64,000 nucleotides of DNA from positions 558,001-622,000 of the forward strand of contig WFMF01000031.1 of NCBI GenBank assembly GCA_011033025.1, in the 5' to 3' direction. This DNA is from Beroe forskalii (Eukaryota; Ctenophora; Nuda; Beroida; Beroidae). Under the pieces are notes generated by a model that saw only the letters and a list, made by a program, of their open reading frames with translations, had not been told where the DNA came from and ran no database searches. The position numbers and the translations under genes were made by a program. Shown one piece after another: positions 21,596 to 32,509 of this stretch (position 1 is the stretch's first letter; every line of letters starts with the position of its first letter).

Positions 21596-23905
21596 ATGGC
21601 TAAAAAATGGGTGGACTCAACTCCGCGGCGGACCCGCTGCGGACCCGGTGGACCCGCTGCGGGTCCGCCCCGGACTCCACTAAAGTCCACCAGGAAAATT
21701 TTTGGTGGACTTTGGTGGACCCATAGCCGGACTTTTCGAAACTCCGCCGGCGGAGTGGTGGGTCCGCTGCGGGTCCGCTCGGGCTCCGCCGCGCACTGGT
21801 GGACAGTCCACCGAAAAAGTCCACCAAAAAAGTCCACCAGGGAAAAAATAATTGTGGAGGTAAGTCCGCCGCGGAGTCAGTGGACTCCACCGGCGGAGTC
21901 CACTGGCGGAGTCGAGTCCACTGGCGGACTCCACCAGTGGAGTCCACTGGTGGACTCCACTCCACCAGTGGACTCGACTCCGCCAGTGGACTCGACTCCG
22001 CCAGTGGACTCGACTCCGCCAGTGGACTCGACTCCGCCAGTGGATTCCGCCGGTGGAGTCCTCCAATGGACTCCGCTCAGTTTATGTACAAATTTTGTTC
22101 CAATTTCTCAATTTATTAATTACTAGCAGGCCCGTTCGGCGCTGCTACGCAGCATCACACTCGCCAATTTAGAACCTAAACAGTTCAAATTAATTAAAAA
22201 AAAACTGTTTACCGCATCGAAAAATTCGAATCAGAACCAAAGTTGTTCAGTGGAGTAGCGCAACAAAATCAACAAAGCCAGAAATGAAATTCACACCCTT
22301 CTCATATTACCATAGCAACACAAGCATTTCCCACTATCTGCACGTGCATACCGACACAAATCCATACACACATCGACACAGTGCCCATACACATGGTTTT
22401 CCCATTCTATTCTATAATGCCGACACAATTACCCATACACACGCTGACACAAAATCCACACACACGCCGGCGCAGTGCCCATACACGGTTTCCCCATTCT
22501 TATCCATGATGCCGACACAATAATCCACACACACGCCGACACAAAATCCATACTCTTACCAAATCTTATATATAAAGTAAAGTCACACGTGAATAATGTT
22601 TGTCTGTAATTCCGTATACAATTAAATTTGACCTTGCCAAGATGATATCAAGAGAAACGAAGGCTAAGCTGGGCTAAGTCGCGCCGTTGCTATGGATACA
22701 GATATTCTGCACGTGCAGATTATGATCAGTTCTATGAGTGCTTTCTGATACGTTGTATATTGCTGCGGTTTAGCGTCTGAAAGAACGACGTGTTTACTGT
22801 TTTTCATTTGAAATTCAAGATCTGAAAATAGAGAACGGGTATGGATGGCATCGTGGAGGCTATCTCCGTTAGCATCTCTCCAAATATTTGTGACAGACGT
22901 CGGTCGATTTAAATCAATGCTAGTTGATGGTAACGGAAAAATGTGAATTTACAGCAGTTTAAGATTGAACAAAATCAAAATCAAACTGAATCGAATTTGG
23001 GCATAGCTCATTGCGATATTGGAATACTGCTCTTGGCGTAAATCAATGCTTTGATTCAACGTTCAGTATGAGTACGATCATCGGTTTTAATTTTCAGATT
23101 TAAATTCATCATAAAAGCAAATTATAATGATCAAAACTTGCACGGTCCAGCATGACTAAAAGTAACCAACGAATAATGGTAAATTCTGCTCCTTCATAAA
23201 CTTTTTTGAGAGCTTATTATTTGGTCCTGTTATCTAGCAGGCCCAACGGGCCTTTCTGGTTATATATAAAGAACTAGCAGGCCCGTTGGGCCTTCAAATA
23301 CACAACTCACTTGGCGCTGTTACGCAGCACCTCGTTCGCTATTTTTAAGCACATGTTAAATTCATATTGATTGAATACTTTTTACCGCATCAAAAATTCC
23401 CAATCAGATCAAAAGTGGAGTCGGACTCGTCCGGTGGAGTCAGCGAGGACTCCGCTGGTGGAGTTTTTGTCCACCGGTGGACTCCGCTGGTGGACTCCAC
23501 CTGTGGACTCCGCTGGTGGAGTTTTTGTCCACCGGTGGACTCCGCTGGTGGACTCCACCTGTGGACTCGCTGGTGGACCAAAGTCCGCTGGTGGAGTCCG
23601 CTGGTGGAGTCCTTTCGGTGGACAAAAACTCCACGGTGGACTCCATTCCACGGACTTTTTCCCTGGTGGACTTTTAGGTGGACTTTTCGGTGGACTGTCC
23701 ACCAGTGCGGCGGAGCCCGAGCGGACCACAGCGGACCCACCACTCCGCGGCGGAGTTTCGAAAAAGTCGTTGGTCCACCAAAGTCCACCAAAAAATTTTC
23801 CTGGTGGACTTTTTAGGAGTCCGCGGACCGGCAGCGGGTCCACCGGGTCCGCAGCGGGTCCGCCGCGGAGTTGAGTCCACCCATTTTTTAGCCCCAAACA
23901 TGGTT
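21590..23905. mobile_element. Foldback element with ~480 bp repeat-rich arms
   Basis: Arms at 21590-22077 and 23405-23905 are inverted relative to each other. Outermost they share ACCAAACATGG and TAAAAAATGGGTGGACTC (complement at 23880-23905). Both arms are made of GTGGACTCCACC and CCGCAGCGGGTCCGC units, which are themselves self-complementary. The middle (22080-23380) holds CTAGCAGGCCCGTTCGGCGC (22124) and CTAGCAGGCCCGTTGGGCC (23275), a pair flanking about 1.15 kb, plus CACACACGCCGACAC simple sequence (22350-22550). No transposase was found. Long ORFs on both strands follow from the repeat. Confidence 0.75.
22080..23380. other. Core between GTGGAC arms, possible second element
   Basis: The pair of ACTAGCAGGCCCGTT...GGC blocks at 22122 and 23229/23272 sits near TTATATATAAAG blocks (22567 and 23259). 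These resemble the ends of some Helitron-like or other non-autonomous elements, but I cannot assign a class. CACACACGCCGACAC simple repeats run over 22330-22550. No ORF with coding character was seen. Confidence 0.35.
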
Positions 23906-23931
23906 TGGTAGATGGACATCAGACTGGTATT

Positions 23932-24440
23932 TTTGTTCATTGGATCCATTGTGTCCATTGGATCCAATGGATCCATTGTGTCCATTGAACACCATTGGAC
24001 ATGTCCATTGGATTCAATGGATCCATTGCACATTGTGTCCATTGGATCCAATGGATCCATTTTGTCCATTGGACACAATGGATCCAATGGACACAATGTA
24101 CAATGGATCCAATGGACATGTTCAATGGTGTTCAATGGACACAATGGATCCATTGGATCCAATGGAACAATGGATCCATTGAACAAAAATACCAGACTGA
24201 TGTCCATCTACCAAACCATTGGATCCACTCAGATGGATCCATTGAACATCCATTGGATCCATTGAACATGTCCATTGAACATCAAAAATGGATCCAGTGC
24301 ATCCATTGGATCCATTGAACACCATTGGACATTTTTACCGATGGACATCATGTTCAATGGATGTCCATTGGATGTCCAATGGACGTCCATTGGACATGTC
24401 CATTGGACATGATGGATCCAATGGATCCATTGGACAAAAA
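23932..24440. repeat. GGATCC/CAATGG minisatellite, main block
   Basis: The block is made of the palindromic word CCATTGGATCCAATGG and variants (ATTGTGTCC, TTGAACATG). Orientation flips repeatedly because the unit is nearly its own complement. ORFs rich in W, I, D, P and M on both strands (for example 23674-24207) are products of the repeat. Confidence 0.9.
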
Positions 24441-24708
24441 TCACAACTCTTGTAACACTTTTACCCCAGTTTCTTATCTCGAACTGTTACTTCATGATTA
24501 TTATAGTTAACCTGTTGCATGTTGAACTTGATTGCTTATAGCATTGACTAGCATTAACCTGTTGCATTGTATTGTATTCAACTGCAAGAAGTCTGCAGCT
24601 GCAAGCGGTAGGTAATTTGTAGCTCACATCATATCAGGGAACGTTCTTCTGCAGTTCAAGGAGGCACCAGTAGACAGGAGTAGGCAAATCTGGACATGTA
24701 TTACCTAC

Positions 24709-26030
24709 ACGAGTTATAACAACTGAACAACCATTAATCTTTTAAAATGAAATAACAACTTTCAATTGTAACTATAAGAGCTTCTCAGGGAATTTTTGAG
24801 TAATGCTGCCTTTGTTGTAATGAATTGTTGTTCATTTAAATTTGTTCAAGTCCAAATAAGGAAGCTAGCTTGCATTCATGAAAGGGTTAATTTTTCATGC
24901 CACAAACCTGGTTTCACTATGTCATGTGGATGAAGTGGATGCAATAATTGCCTCAATCTCTAAAATGAAAGAGTCTTGAATGGTCTATATATTTTCTGGG
25001 ACATTGCATTATTGTGGCATGAATTTTGCGGCTAAAGGGCTATGTTGGAGAAGCAGCAGTTACCAATTTAGTAGAGAAAAATCCATAAAATAAAGAATTT
25101 CTTTAAAACATCAATGTACAAGCATCTAGAAACAGTTTACATTAGTCACAAATATAGCCCCAATCCTTTCATAAAACATAATTCATAAGATAATTCATAA
25201 GATAATTCATAGTTCATGAATCAATTAACAACATAAAATAATTTGATTTTATAGCATCAAAAGCATTCAGATGGATAGCCCAATTAACCAAAGTATCCAT
25301 GAACCTCTATCCATTGCAGAATACTTCTATTCATAAATTGATGTCTTGAAGAAAGATTTCTTTTTATTTCAAATAAATTCATAGAAATAAATAATTAAAA
25401 TGATTTATAGGATGTTTTGATTTAATACTGACATTTAAGATCATTGATTCAACAGAAACATTTATTTCAAAACAGGTGCCCATGGTTCATTAGAAAATAA
25501 TTATACGGCCTTTTTATCTCGACGGACGTTGCCCCGTCTATTTCTTCTGTCTATTTCTTCTGGCGAGGTTGCAAAGTGACGTCCAAATGTGGAACGTTGC
25601 GCCGCGCGCGAGGGTAGGGTAACATCCTACGATTTTTATCGAATTAATTTGAATAATTACTGCTCAATGCAAAAAATACAAAAAAAATCGACTCAAATAA
25701 TTTGTCAGAATTCCATGTGCGCGCCGCGCCACCGCGCCGCGCGCGCTAGATCGGCCGCCTAACGCGCGCGCGGCCACAGCAGGTGCTAACGACGTGGCCA
25801 ATGGCCATTATGCTGAAATTAGATCTATGGAAGCGAGGAGGATCAAAAAATTTTTATGTAAAATAAAGTGATCCTTTTCGGCCACTGCAGTGGACGAAAA
25901 AGGCTCAAAAATTTTACATAAAATTTTTGATCCTCTCAGTTGGACGAAAAGGCTCAAAAATTTTTACATAAAAAATTTTTATGTAAAATTTTTTTATGTA
26001 GAAAAAAAGTGAGCCTGCTCGGCCACCGTA
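24709..26030. repeat. Direct duplication, copy A
   Basis: It matches 26474-27697 at high identity from CACGAGTTATAACAACTGAA to CTGCTCGGCCACCGTA. Relative to copy B it carries an additional insertion at about 25521-25635 (GACGGACGTTGCC ... GGGTAACATCCTACGA), a module also found in the 28 kb mosaic. No gene is seen. Confidence 0.85.
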
Positions 26031-26039
26031 GTTATATGG

Positions 26040-26250
26040 GACACACCTATTTTTTGATGTAATTTTTTCGATGTATTTTTTTTCGATATAATTTTTTTCG
26101 AGGTGTTTTTTCGGGGTTATTATTTTTCGAGGTGATTTTTTTCGAGGTGATTTTTTTTCGAGGTGATTTTCGAGGTGATTTTTTTTTCTACGAGGTGATT
26201 TTTTTTCGAGGTGCAGATTTTTTTTGTGTCCACTCTCGGACACCATACTC
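26040..26250. repeat. Reverse copy of the TCACCTCGAAAAAA minisatellite
   Basis: It reads TTTTTTCGAGGTGA on the plus strand, ending with GTGTCCACTCTCGGACACC. It is the inverse of the 8705-9000 arrangement including its lead-in flank. Confidence 0.85.
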
Positions 26251-26473
26251 CAATACTATTGCCTATTTCTTGAGCTTTTATTGCATAAAAACTTGACAGT
26301 TTTATTTTATTTTGATTGCCATTGTGGCTGTGTCTCTGTTGAACTTGACAATCGATGATAGATTGATAAACCCTTCCGAGCGACGCGTTGCTAGAGAAGC
26401 AACACTGTAATACCTTGCTATCTGCGCAAATTATCACGGACCTAAACCCGCGCCGGTGTGTTTGCTAAACACG

Positions 26474-27697
26474 CACGAGTTATAACAACTGAACAACCAT
26501 TAAACTTGTAAAATGAAATAACAACTTTCAATTGTAACTATAAGAGCTTCTCAGGGGAATTTTTGAGTAATGCTGCCTTTGGTGCAGAGCATGAATTGTT
26601 GTTAATTTAAATTTGTTCATGTCCAAATAAGGAAGCTAGCTTGCATTTATGAAAGGGTTAATTTTTTATGCCACAAACCTGGTTTCACTATGTCATGTGG
26701 ATGAAGTAGATGCAATAATTGCCTAAATATCTAAAATGAAAGAGTCTTGAATGGTCTATATATTTTCTGGGACATTGCATTATTGTGGCATGACTTTTGC
26801 AGCTAAAGGGCTATGTTGGAGAAGCAGCAGTTACCAATTTAGTAGAGAAAAATCCATAAAATAAAGAATTTCTTTAAAACATCAATGTACAAGCATAGAA
26901 ACAGTTTACATTTGTCACAAATATAGCCCCAATCCTTTTATAAAACATAATTCATAAGATAATTCATAAGATAATTCATAAGATAATTCATAAGATAATT
27001 CATAATTCATGAATCAATTAACAACATAAAATAATTTGATTTATAGCATCAAAAGCATTCAGATGGATAGCCCAATTAACCAAAGTATCCATGAAGCTCT
27101 ATCCATTGCAGAATACTTCTATTCATAGAAATTGATGTCTTGAAGAAAGATTTCTTTTTATTTCAAATAAATTCATAGAAATAAATAATTAAAATGATTT
27201 ATAGGATATTTTGATTTAATACTGACATTTAAGATCATTGATTCAACAGAAACATTTATTTCAAAACACGTGCCCATGGTTCATTAGAAAATAATTCTAC
27301 GGCTTTTCATCGAATTAATTTGAATAATTACTGCTCAAGGCAAAAAATACAAAAAAATCGACTCAAATAATTTGTCAGAATTCAATCTGCGCGTGCGCGC
27401 CACCGCGCCGCGCGCGTTCGATCGGCCGCCTAACGCGCGCGTGGCCACAGCAGGTGCAGACGACGTGCCCAATGGCCATTATGCTGAAATTATATTTATG
27501 GACGCGAGGAGGATCAAATAATTTTTATGTGAAATAAAGTGATCCTTCTCGGACGAAAAAGCTCAAAAATTTTTACATAAAATTTTTTGATCCTCCTCGG
27601 CCACGGGGTTGGACGAAAAGGCTCAAAAATTTTTACATAAAAAATTTTTATGTAAAATTTTTTATGTAAAAAAAAGTGAGCCTGCTCGGCCACCGTA
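26474..27697. repeat. Direct duplication, copy B
   Basis: This is the partner of 24709-26030. It has five ATTCATAAGATA-type units (26949-27003) where copy A has three, and lacks the 115 bp module inserted in copy A. The empty-site sequence ACGGCTTTTCATCGAATTA remains. Confidence 0.85.
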
Positions 27698-27810
27698 CTC
27701 CAGCACCCTATCGTATTCATGCTTGTGCGCGGATTTTAGTTTGTCCAGCTTTAGACGCAGGAAAAAGACGGGTTAGTTGGTCTATTTTTGGTTTGGTTTC
27801 TTTGTGCCTG

Positions 27811-27894
27811 CTGAGTAGGGCCATGTGTAGGTTTAGGATACAGAAAAATATTTTTCTGTATCCTAAGGCTAAACCTACACATGGCCCTACTCAG
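27811..27894. repeat. Perfect-looking hairpin palindrome
   Basis: CTGAGTAGGGCCATGTGTAG opens the left arm and CTACACATGGCCCTACTCAG closes the right arm. The centre is CAGAAAAATATTTTTCTG. The stem is about 40 bp with a small asymmetry (GGCT) in the right arm. Confidence 0.85.
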
Positions 27895-28970
27895 CCGTCA
27901 ATTGTCAGACGTTGTCTGACCCCTTCGCCTTCGGCGGGCGCGCGCGCGAAGCGCGCGCGTCCGACAACGTCTGACAAGCCGTCAATATTGACGTTTAGAT
28001 CTGTGACGTCACTCAGAGTCAGCCAGAGTTATATGGGACACGGAAGAAACGTTTGGCCGTTTAATGCACGTAAGCAGGCCTCGCACGCAACGCTCCAGCT
28101 CCACTTCCCTTGTCGTACGATGTTTCCTAAGCCCGCATAGGTGTGTGTACGCGCCGCGCGCTTCCCTACGGGACACACACCCCTGTGCTTCCCTACGGGA
28201 CACACACCCCTGTGCTGGGGAAGCGCGCCGCGCGAGCCACACAGGGATATACGTGTTTAGCAATACGATGTATGACCCGCTGACGCCAGTGGCGTCGATG
28301 AGAATCAGCGCCGCGCGCGCGGCGCTAGGATTCTCGAGAGGGTCTGTCAACATCGACGGGCGATGTCCGTCCGCCGAAGGCGCAAAGTGACGTCCAAATG
28401 TGGAACGTTGCGCCGCGCGCGCGAGGGTAGGGTAACTGGGTAACATCCTACGATTGCTAAACACGTATATCCCTGTCTGCGTTGCGCGGCGCGCTTCCTC
28501 AGAACAGGGTAGGGTAGGGTAGGGTAGCGCCGCGCGCGTACACACACCTATGCGGGCTTAGGAAATCCTACGACTGTCAACGTCAGACAACACTTCCCTT
28601 AGGACTAGATGTGTGTGTACGCGCCGCGCGAGCCAACACAGGGTGGTTTACTGGTTAAGCGCATTCTGTGCGCGGACCGGAACCAGGGTCCTGGTTCAGG
28701 TTGCCAGACGTTGTCTGCCCCGACTCTGCGAGTCGGGGCGCGCGCGCAGGGGGCCATGCCAGCTGCAACGCCTGGCAAGGTTTAGGGCAACATTTGGACT
28801 TGCTAAACACGTATATCCCTATGTGGCTCGCGCGGCGCGCTTCCCCAGCTCGCGCGGCGCGTACACACACCTATGCGGGCTTAGGAACATTTGGACGGTC
28901 ACTGCCCATGCCCCAGCCGGCACATTCAGTCAGAAGAAATAGACGGGCAACGTCCGTCGACGCCTGACAA
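27895..28970. repeat. GC-rich mosaic of CGCGCG and foldback modules
   Basis: Repeated modules include GTGTGTGTACGCGCCGCGCG, CCTAAGCCCGCATAGGTGTG, AAACACGTATATCCCT and AGACGTTGTCTG, in both orientations. A GGGTA run (28506-28527) and CTTCGGCGGGCGCGCGCGCG palindromes are present. Modules reappear at 9430, 25521-25635 and 58007-58075. ORFs here overlap on both strands and reflect base composition. Confidence 0.65.
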
Positions 28971-29285
28971 GGATCGTTTTATAGAATTGGATTTTGAAAA
29001 GTAGAATACTATTACTAGAAATAGAATTAAAATTAGAATAAAAGAACGAATTAGAATAATTGGAAATTTCAAATAGTTATCAAATATAGTTAGCATTTAC
29101 AGATCAATATGAATAATCGCCAGTTCCTGTTCGCACTCAGTCACAGTGCTTAAATTTTATCCTTCAAATCTTTATCTTTTTATTTTTAAAACACGCCATC
29201 AATATTATTTCTGATACCACGTTTTTGACCGACTCACGGCCTTGAGATTCTGAAAAGTGAAAGTCGAATAATTTCAAATTTCTGT
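28971..29285. other. AT-rich spacer, nothing recognised
   Basis: AATTAGAATA-like simple sequence runs at 28990-29070. No gene or structured repeat is seen. Confidence 0.4.
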
Positions 29286-29290
29286 ACAGT

Positions 29291-29376
29291 TGGTACATTG
29301 AATGGTATTCGGTCATTTGGCCTAACTGGACTGTCCAGTTAGGCCAAATGACCGAATACCATTCAATGGCGTACCA
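29291..29376. repeat. Hairpin palindrome
   Basis: TGGTACATTGAATGGTATTC and GAATACCATTCAATGG-CG-TACCA enclose GGTCATTTGGCCTAACTGGA and its complement. The stem is about 40 bp with essentially no loop. Confidence 0.85.
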
Positions 29377-29458
29377 ACCCATTGAATTTATTTGAAATAG
29401 ATTATAGAATCCTTAGCTTAATAGACACTGGTTAGGGACAATTCGGGGATCCAGAAAT

Positions 29459-29622
29459 AAATTCAAAATTTCGTGAGTTCAAGGCGTTAGGTTTGCAAAT
29501 GATGAGCTCATCACTTAGGCCAGATGACCATACTGTTGTAAATTGTCATCTGGCCTAAATGTAGCACGGGACCATTTTCAATTTTAACAACGCCTTGAAC
29601 TCACGAAATTTTGAATTTATCT
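29459..29622. repeat. Foldback structure with nested inverted repeat
   Basis: Outer arms AAATTCAAAATTTCGTGAGT (29459) and ACTCACGAAATTTTGAATTT (ending 29620) enclose an inner pair, TTAGGCCAGATGAC and GTCATCTGGCCTAA. GGCCAGATGAC resembles the GGCCAAATGACC core of the neighbouring hairpin at 29291, so the two are probably related elements. Confidence 0.75.
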
Positions 29623-29884
29623 CTCTTGAATGTTGAATTTATTTGAAATAGAATCCTTAGCAGTAGCTTTATAGACTGAAAGTTACAGTTAAGCAGTAAT
29701 AGGGCAATACAATTGCATCAACTGCAGTAAACTACCGAGAAGTTGGTTTTCAAAACCCTTATTTTAACCAGGTACGTTCGAGCATAAATGAAAATATTCA
29801 TTCGATTGTCATACTTATAGTTATAGTTACAGTTGCAATACTGATACTGATAGTCCATCACTTGAAAATAAATCTAATAAATAC

Positions 29885-30090
29885 CGGTGTCACGAATCGA
29901 GAAATGAAAATCCATTCTGAAATTTCCGATCATGCGGCGCCATTAAATATTTAAAATAATTTAATTATGCGTAAGTGGATTTACTGTTAGTGTTATATAT
30001 CAGCATCTCGCACGTACATTTACAATTACAAATGGCGTTTTTGTGGAAATTTCAGACACCGATCTCATTCGCAGAGGTGGCGACATCTCT
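29885..30090. mobile_element. Short MITE-like repeat, copy 1
   Basis: It opens CCGGTGTCACGAATCGAGAA and ends near AAATTTCAGACACCG, with GATCATGCGGCGCCATTA inside. Similar sequence occurs at 30776-30936 and 34305-34455. Confidence 0.5.
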
Positions 30091-30775
30091 AAAAATTAAG
30101 GAGTCAGTATGACATTAGCAAATTCTAAATTTTCACACCGTGGTGTCTCGACCTTTTGAGGTGCGGCGTATGCTTATGACGCTGCGCTTGGGTACTTTTG
30201 CGGTGCGTGATACTGATACTGCAGATACATGACAATGATATTGATAGCGCGCAAACGTGCAATTGCATAGAGAGCAATGACTTTTTTAAAAGAAAGGACG
30301 TTTGCCGGCAGTCACAGTCACACGCTGCAAAAAATTAGTACTGACCAAGCGCGGCGAAATACGCCACACCTCAAAGACAAAAGGTCGAATGAAAGGTTGA
30401 ATAAAAATATCAACAGAAATTTTAGCGTTCAAATTTTATCAATTTAAATTTTATTAAACAATGTCAAGAAACTGAAAATGGTTATTTATAATATTTTGAT
30501 ACTAAATCTAATGTCCCATAGAAACAATCATTCGATAGGTTCCCGGACAGCATCGTGTTGCTCATTTTATAGTCTCACGAACTGGCTAACAATACCTTCT
30601 AAATTATTTAGTAAAACTACAAATTCAATGGAAAACTTTACTACTTACAGACTTGCGATTGCTTGGAAATTTGCAAATAAAATTCCATCAAAAGCATTAA
30701 CATGACACTTACAGCCAATGCACGAATCTTTTAATTAGTTAAAGCAACATGGCTGGCAAACATATTCTTATTACA
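30091..30775. other. Spacer, nothing recognised
   Basis: No coding character was seen. A 75-codon plus-strand ORF at 30478-30705 lacks any recognisable motif and is not reported as a gene. Confidence 0.4.
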
Positions 30776-30936
30776 CAGGTGTTGCGAGTTCGAGAAATGA
30801 TTATCATTCTGAAATATCCGAGTCACACGGCGCCATGTACGTACGTGGATTACTATAGTACTGTCAGAATAACATACGTACAAATGGTCGCCGCGTGAAA
30901 ATTTCAATTGATTTCAGGACTCGCAACATCTGCGTT
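30776..30936. mobile_element. Short MITE-like repeat, copy 2
   Basis: The left end ACAGGTGTTGCGAGTTCGAG and the right end GGACTCGCAACATCTGCGTT are imperfect inverted repeats. CACACGGCGCCATGTACG lies inside. Length is about 160 bp. Confidence 0.6.
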
Positions 30937-31607
30937 ACGTTGTTATTGCTTGAAGTTGTGCATTCCTCGCCACACGGGCTTGGCAATTAACAACAACGTC
31001 AGGCAAAACACAATTCCCAGTTTCCTGAAACAGCGATGAAGCATTCCGATCTTTCAATGTCCTACGCATTGATAAACACTAAGTTGTATTATAAAACACA
31101 TATATCAATATAGATACCGACGAAAAAGTCAGTGGGTTCTATATTATAATACTTAGTTCAATAACATTTTTGTTTTTAAATAGCTATAGCTTGCTCATAC
31201 CTCTTGCCTGAGAGAATACCGAAATGGCCCTTTTTCAACCAGAATCAATTATTGCACTTTTCAATTTTGGTCAAAAAACAAATTTTATCATAATTCTGGT
31301 GAAAAGTTATGGTTCCAAATATTGCGGTTTTACCTTAGACCCAGTTTAACAAAGGGGCAGTCAATAAAAAAAAGCCCAAATAATAAAGAAGGGCAAGTTA
31401 AAAAGGCCGGTTATTAAAGGGCCAATAAGGTACAGGCATTTCAACATTGACTATAATTATCTATGCTCAGAAATATTATAATACAATAATACAATATACA
31501 TGTAAATGTCTGTTTGAAGTGAAATCAGCTACCATGTTCTGAGAATGCGGAGTCTGCGCAGTCAGATAAAACATTCTAAGCTTCTAAGATAAAACTGTGG
31601 CTGTCTG
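30937..31607. other. 3' flank of the RBR ligase gene
   Basis: This lies downstream of the stop codon at 31608-31610 on the minus strand, so it should contain the 3' UTR and polyadenylation site. I see no clear AATAAA hexamer in the first 300 bases on that strand. No other gene is seen. Confidence 0.4.
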
Positions 31608-32509
31608 TTACCTAAGGTCTGGCAGCGAGTTCGACTTCATGTGAAGGTACTTCCTCTGCACGTTGACGTTGTCGAGCAGGAGGGCAAACACCCGCAAACT
31701 CACTGATCTCGAGTCCTTCTTCACCTTCTCCTCGCACTTGGCGGGCGGGTCGGCGTGCTCCGCGGGCTCGCCGCACGGCGAGTTCCCGCTCCTGTTCCTG
31801 CGCCTGCTGTAGGGCGACTGGGTGCTCCTGTGCCGTGACCGGGAGCTGTAGGGCGAGCTCCTGTTCCGGGACCTCGTGCTGCTCGGCGAGTGGGTGCTGC
31901 GGTTCCTGGACCTGGCGCTCGGAGTGGGCGACTTGGTGCTGGGCTGCCGGGAGTTGGGCGAGTGGGAGCGGGACATCACCCCACTCCGCCCAGTCTCCAT
32001 GCAGATCAGGTTACAGAGCGAGCTCACGTCACTCAGGGACGCTAGCTCGTTAGTTCCAATAGAGCCCCGCTCCCACACGCTATACGAGAGGTTGGAGATG
32101 TTGTCTGCTTTGAGGGAGGAGGCGGAGTCCTTCTTGGCGGGCACCCTGCTGTGGACCACGCCCCGCGGACTATCCGCCCCCACCTGGGGGCTGCTGGGCA
32201 CCGTGCCCCCCACCCCGCCCCGGTGGGAGGTGCAGGGGGAGTCAGGGCCCGTGCTGGGCAGGGGGGAGTCCCGCCCCCCTCTGAACGGCACCGGGGACTC
32301 CCCCAGGAAGAGGTTACACTTGGAGGTCTTGTCAGAGATCAGGGACTGCTTGCCCGTGCTGATGGTATCGAATATCTGACTGTCTGTGAGTGAGTGAGTG
32401 GTTTGCGAGTCCAGGGACTTGGAGTCAGGTTTGCTGCTCTGTTGCTGCAAGTTCTCCTCGTGATTCAGCTGGAGAGCTAGAGCCAGGTTACTGGTCACAG
32501 CAGATTGCC
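31608..32509 (-). CDS. RBR ligase exon 21: UIM-like start and Arg/Ser-rich tail
   Basis: It opens [20 protein letters not shown], a second UIM-like helix. A Ser/Pro-rich region follows, with an [13 protein letters not shown] segment (about 31790-31960) reminiscent of SR proteins. It ends [10 protein letters not shown] and a TAA inside AGGTAACAG. That sequence could also be a splice donor, so another terminal exon is not excluded. Confidence 0.82.

Noticed and set aside
21487..22126. Overlapping ORFs up to 201 residues on both strands
   Set aside because: They follow from the self-complementary GTGGACTCC repeat, which lacks stops on either strand.
22560..22625. Helitron-like end (TTATATATAAAG followed by TGTTTGTCTGTAATTCCG)
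   Set aside because: It resembles ends of some rolling-circle elements, but no terminal hairpin plus CTRR was found and no Rep or helicase is present.
23367..24325. ORFs up to 177 residues rich in Trp, Ile, Asp, Pro and Met
   Set aside because: They come from the GTGGAC and GGATCC minisatellites; no domain and no splice context.
27676..28967. Several ORFs of 100-178 residues in the GC-rich mosaic
   Set aside because: They overlap on both strands and contain repeated modules; the high GC content alone lengthens ORFs.
31835..32393. Plus-strand ORFs up to 167 residues
   Set aside because: They are antisense to the GC-rich last exon of the minus-strand ligase gene, which is supported by phase and homology.
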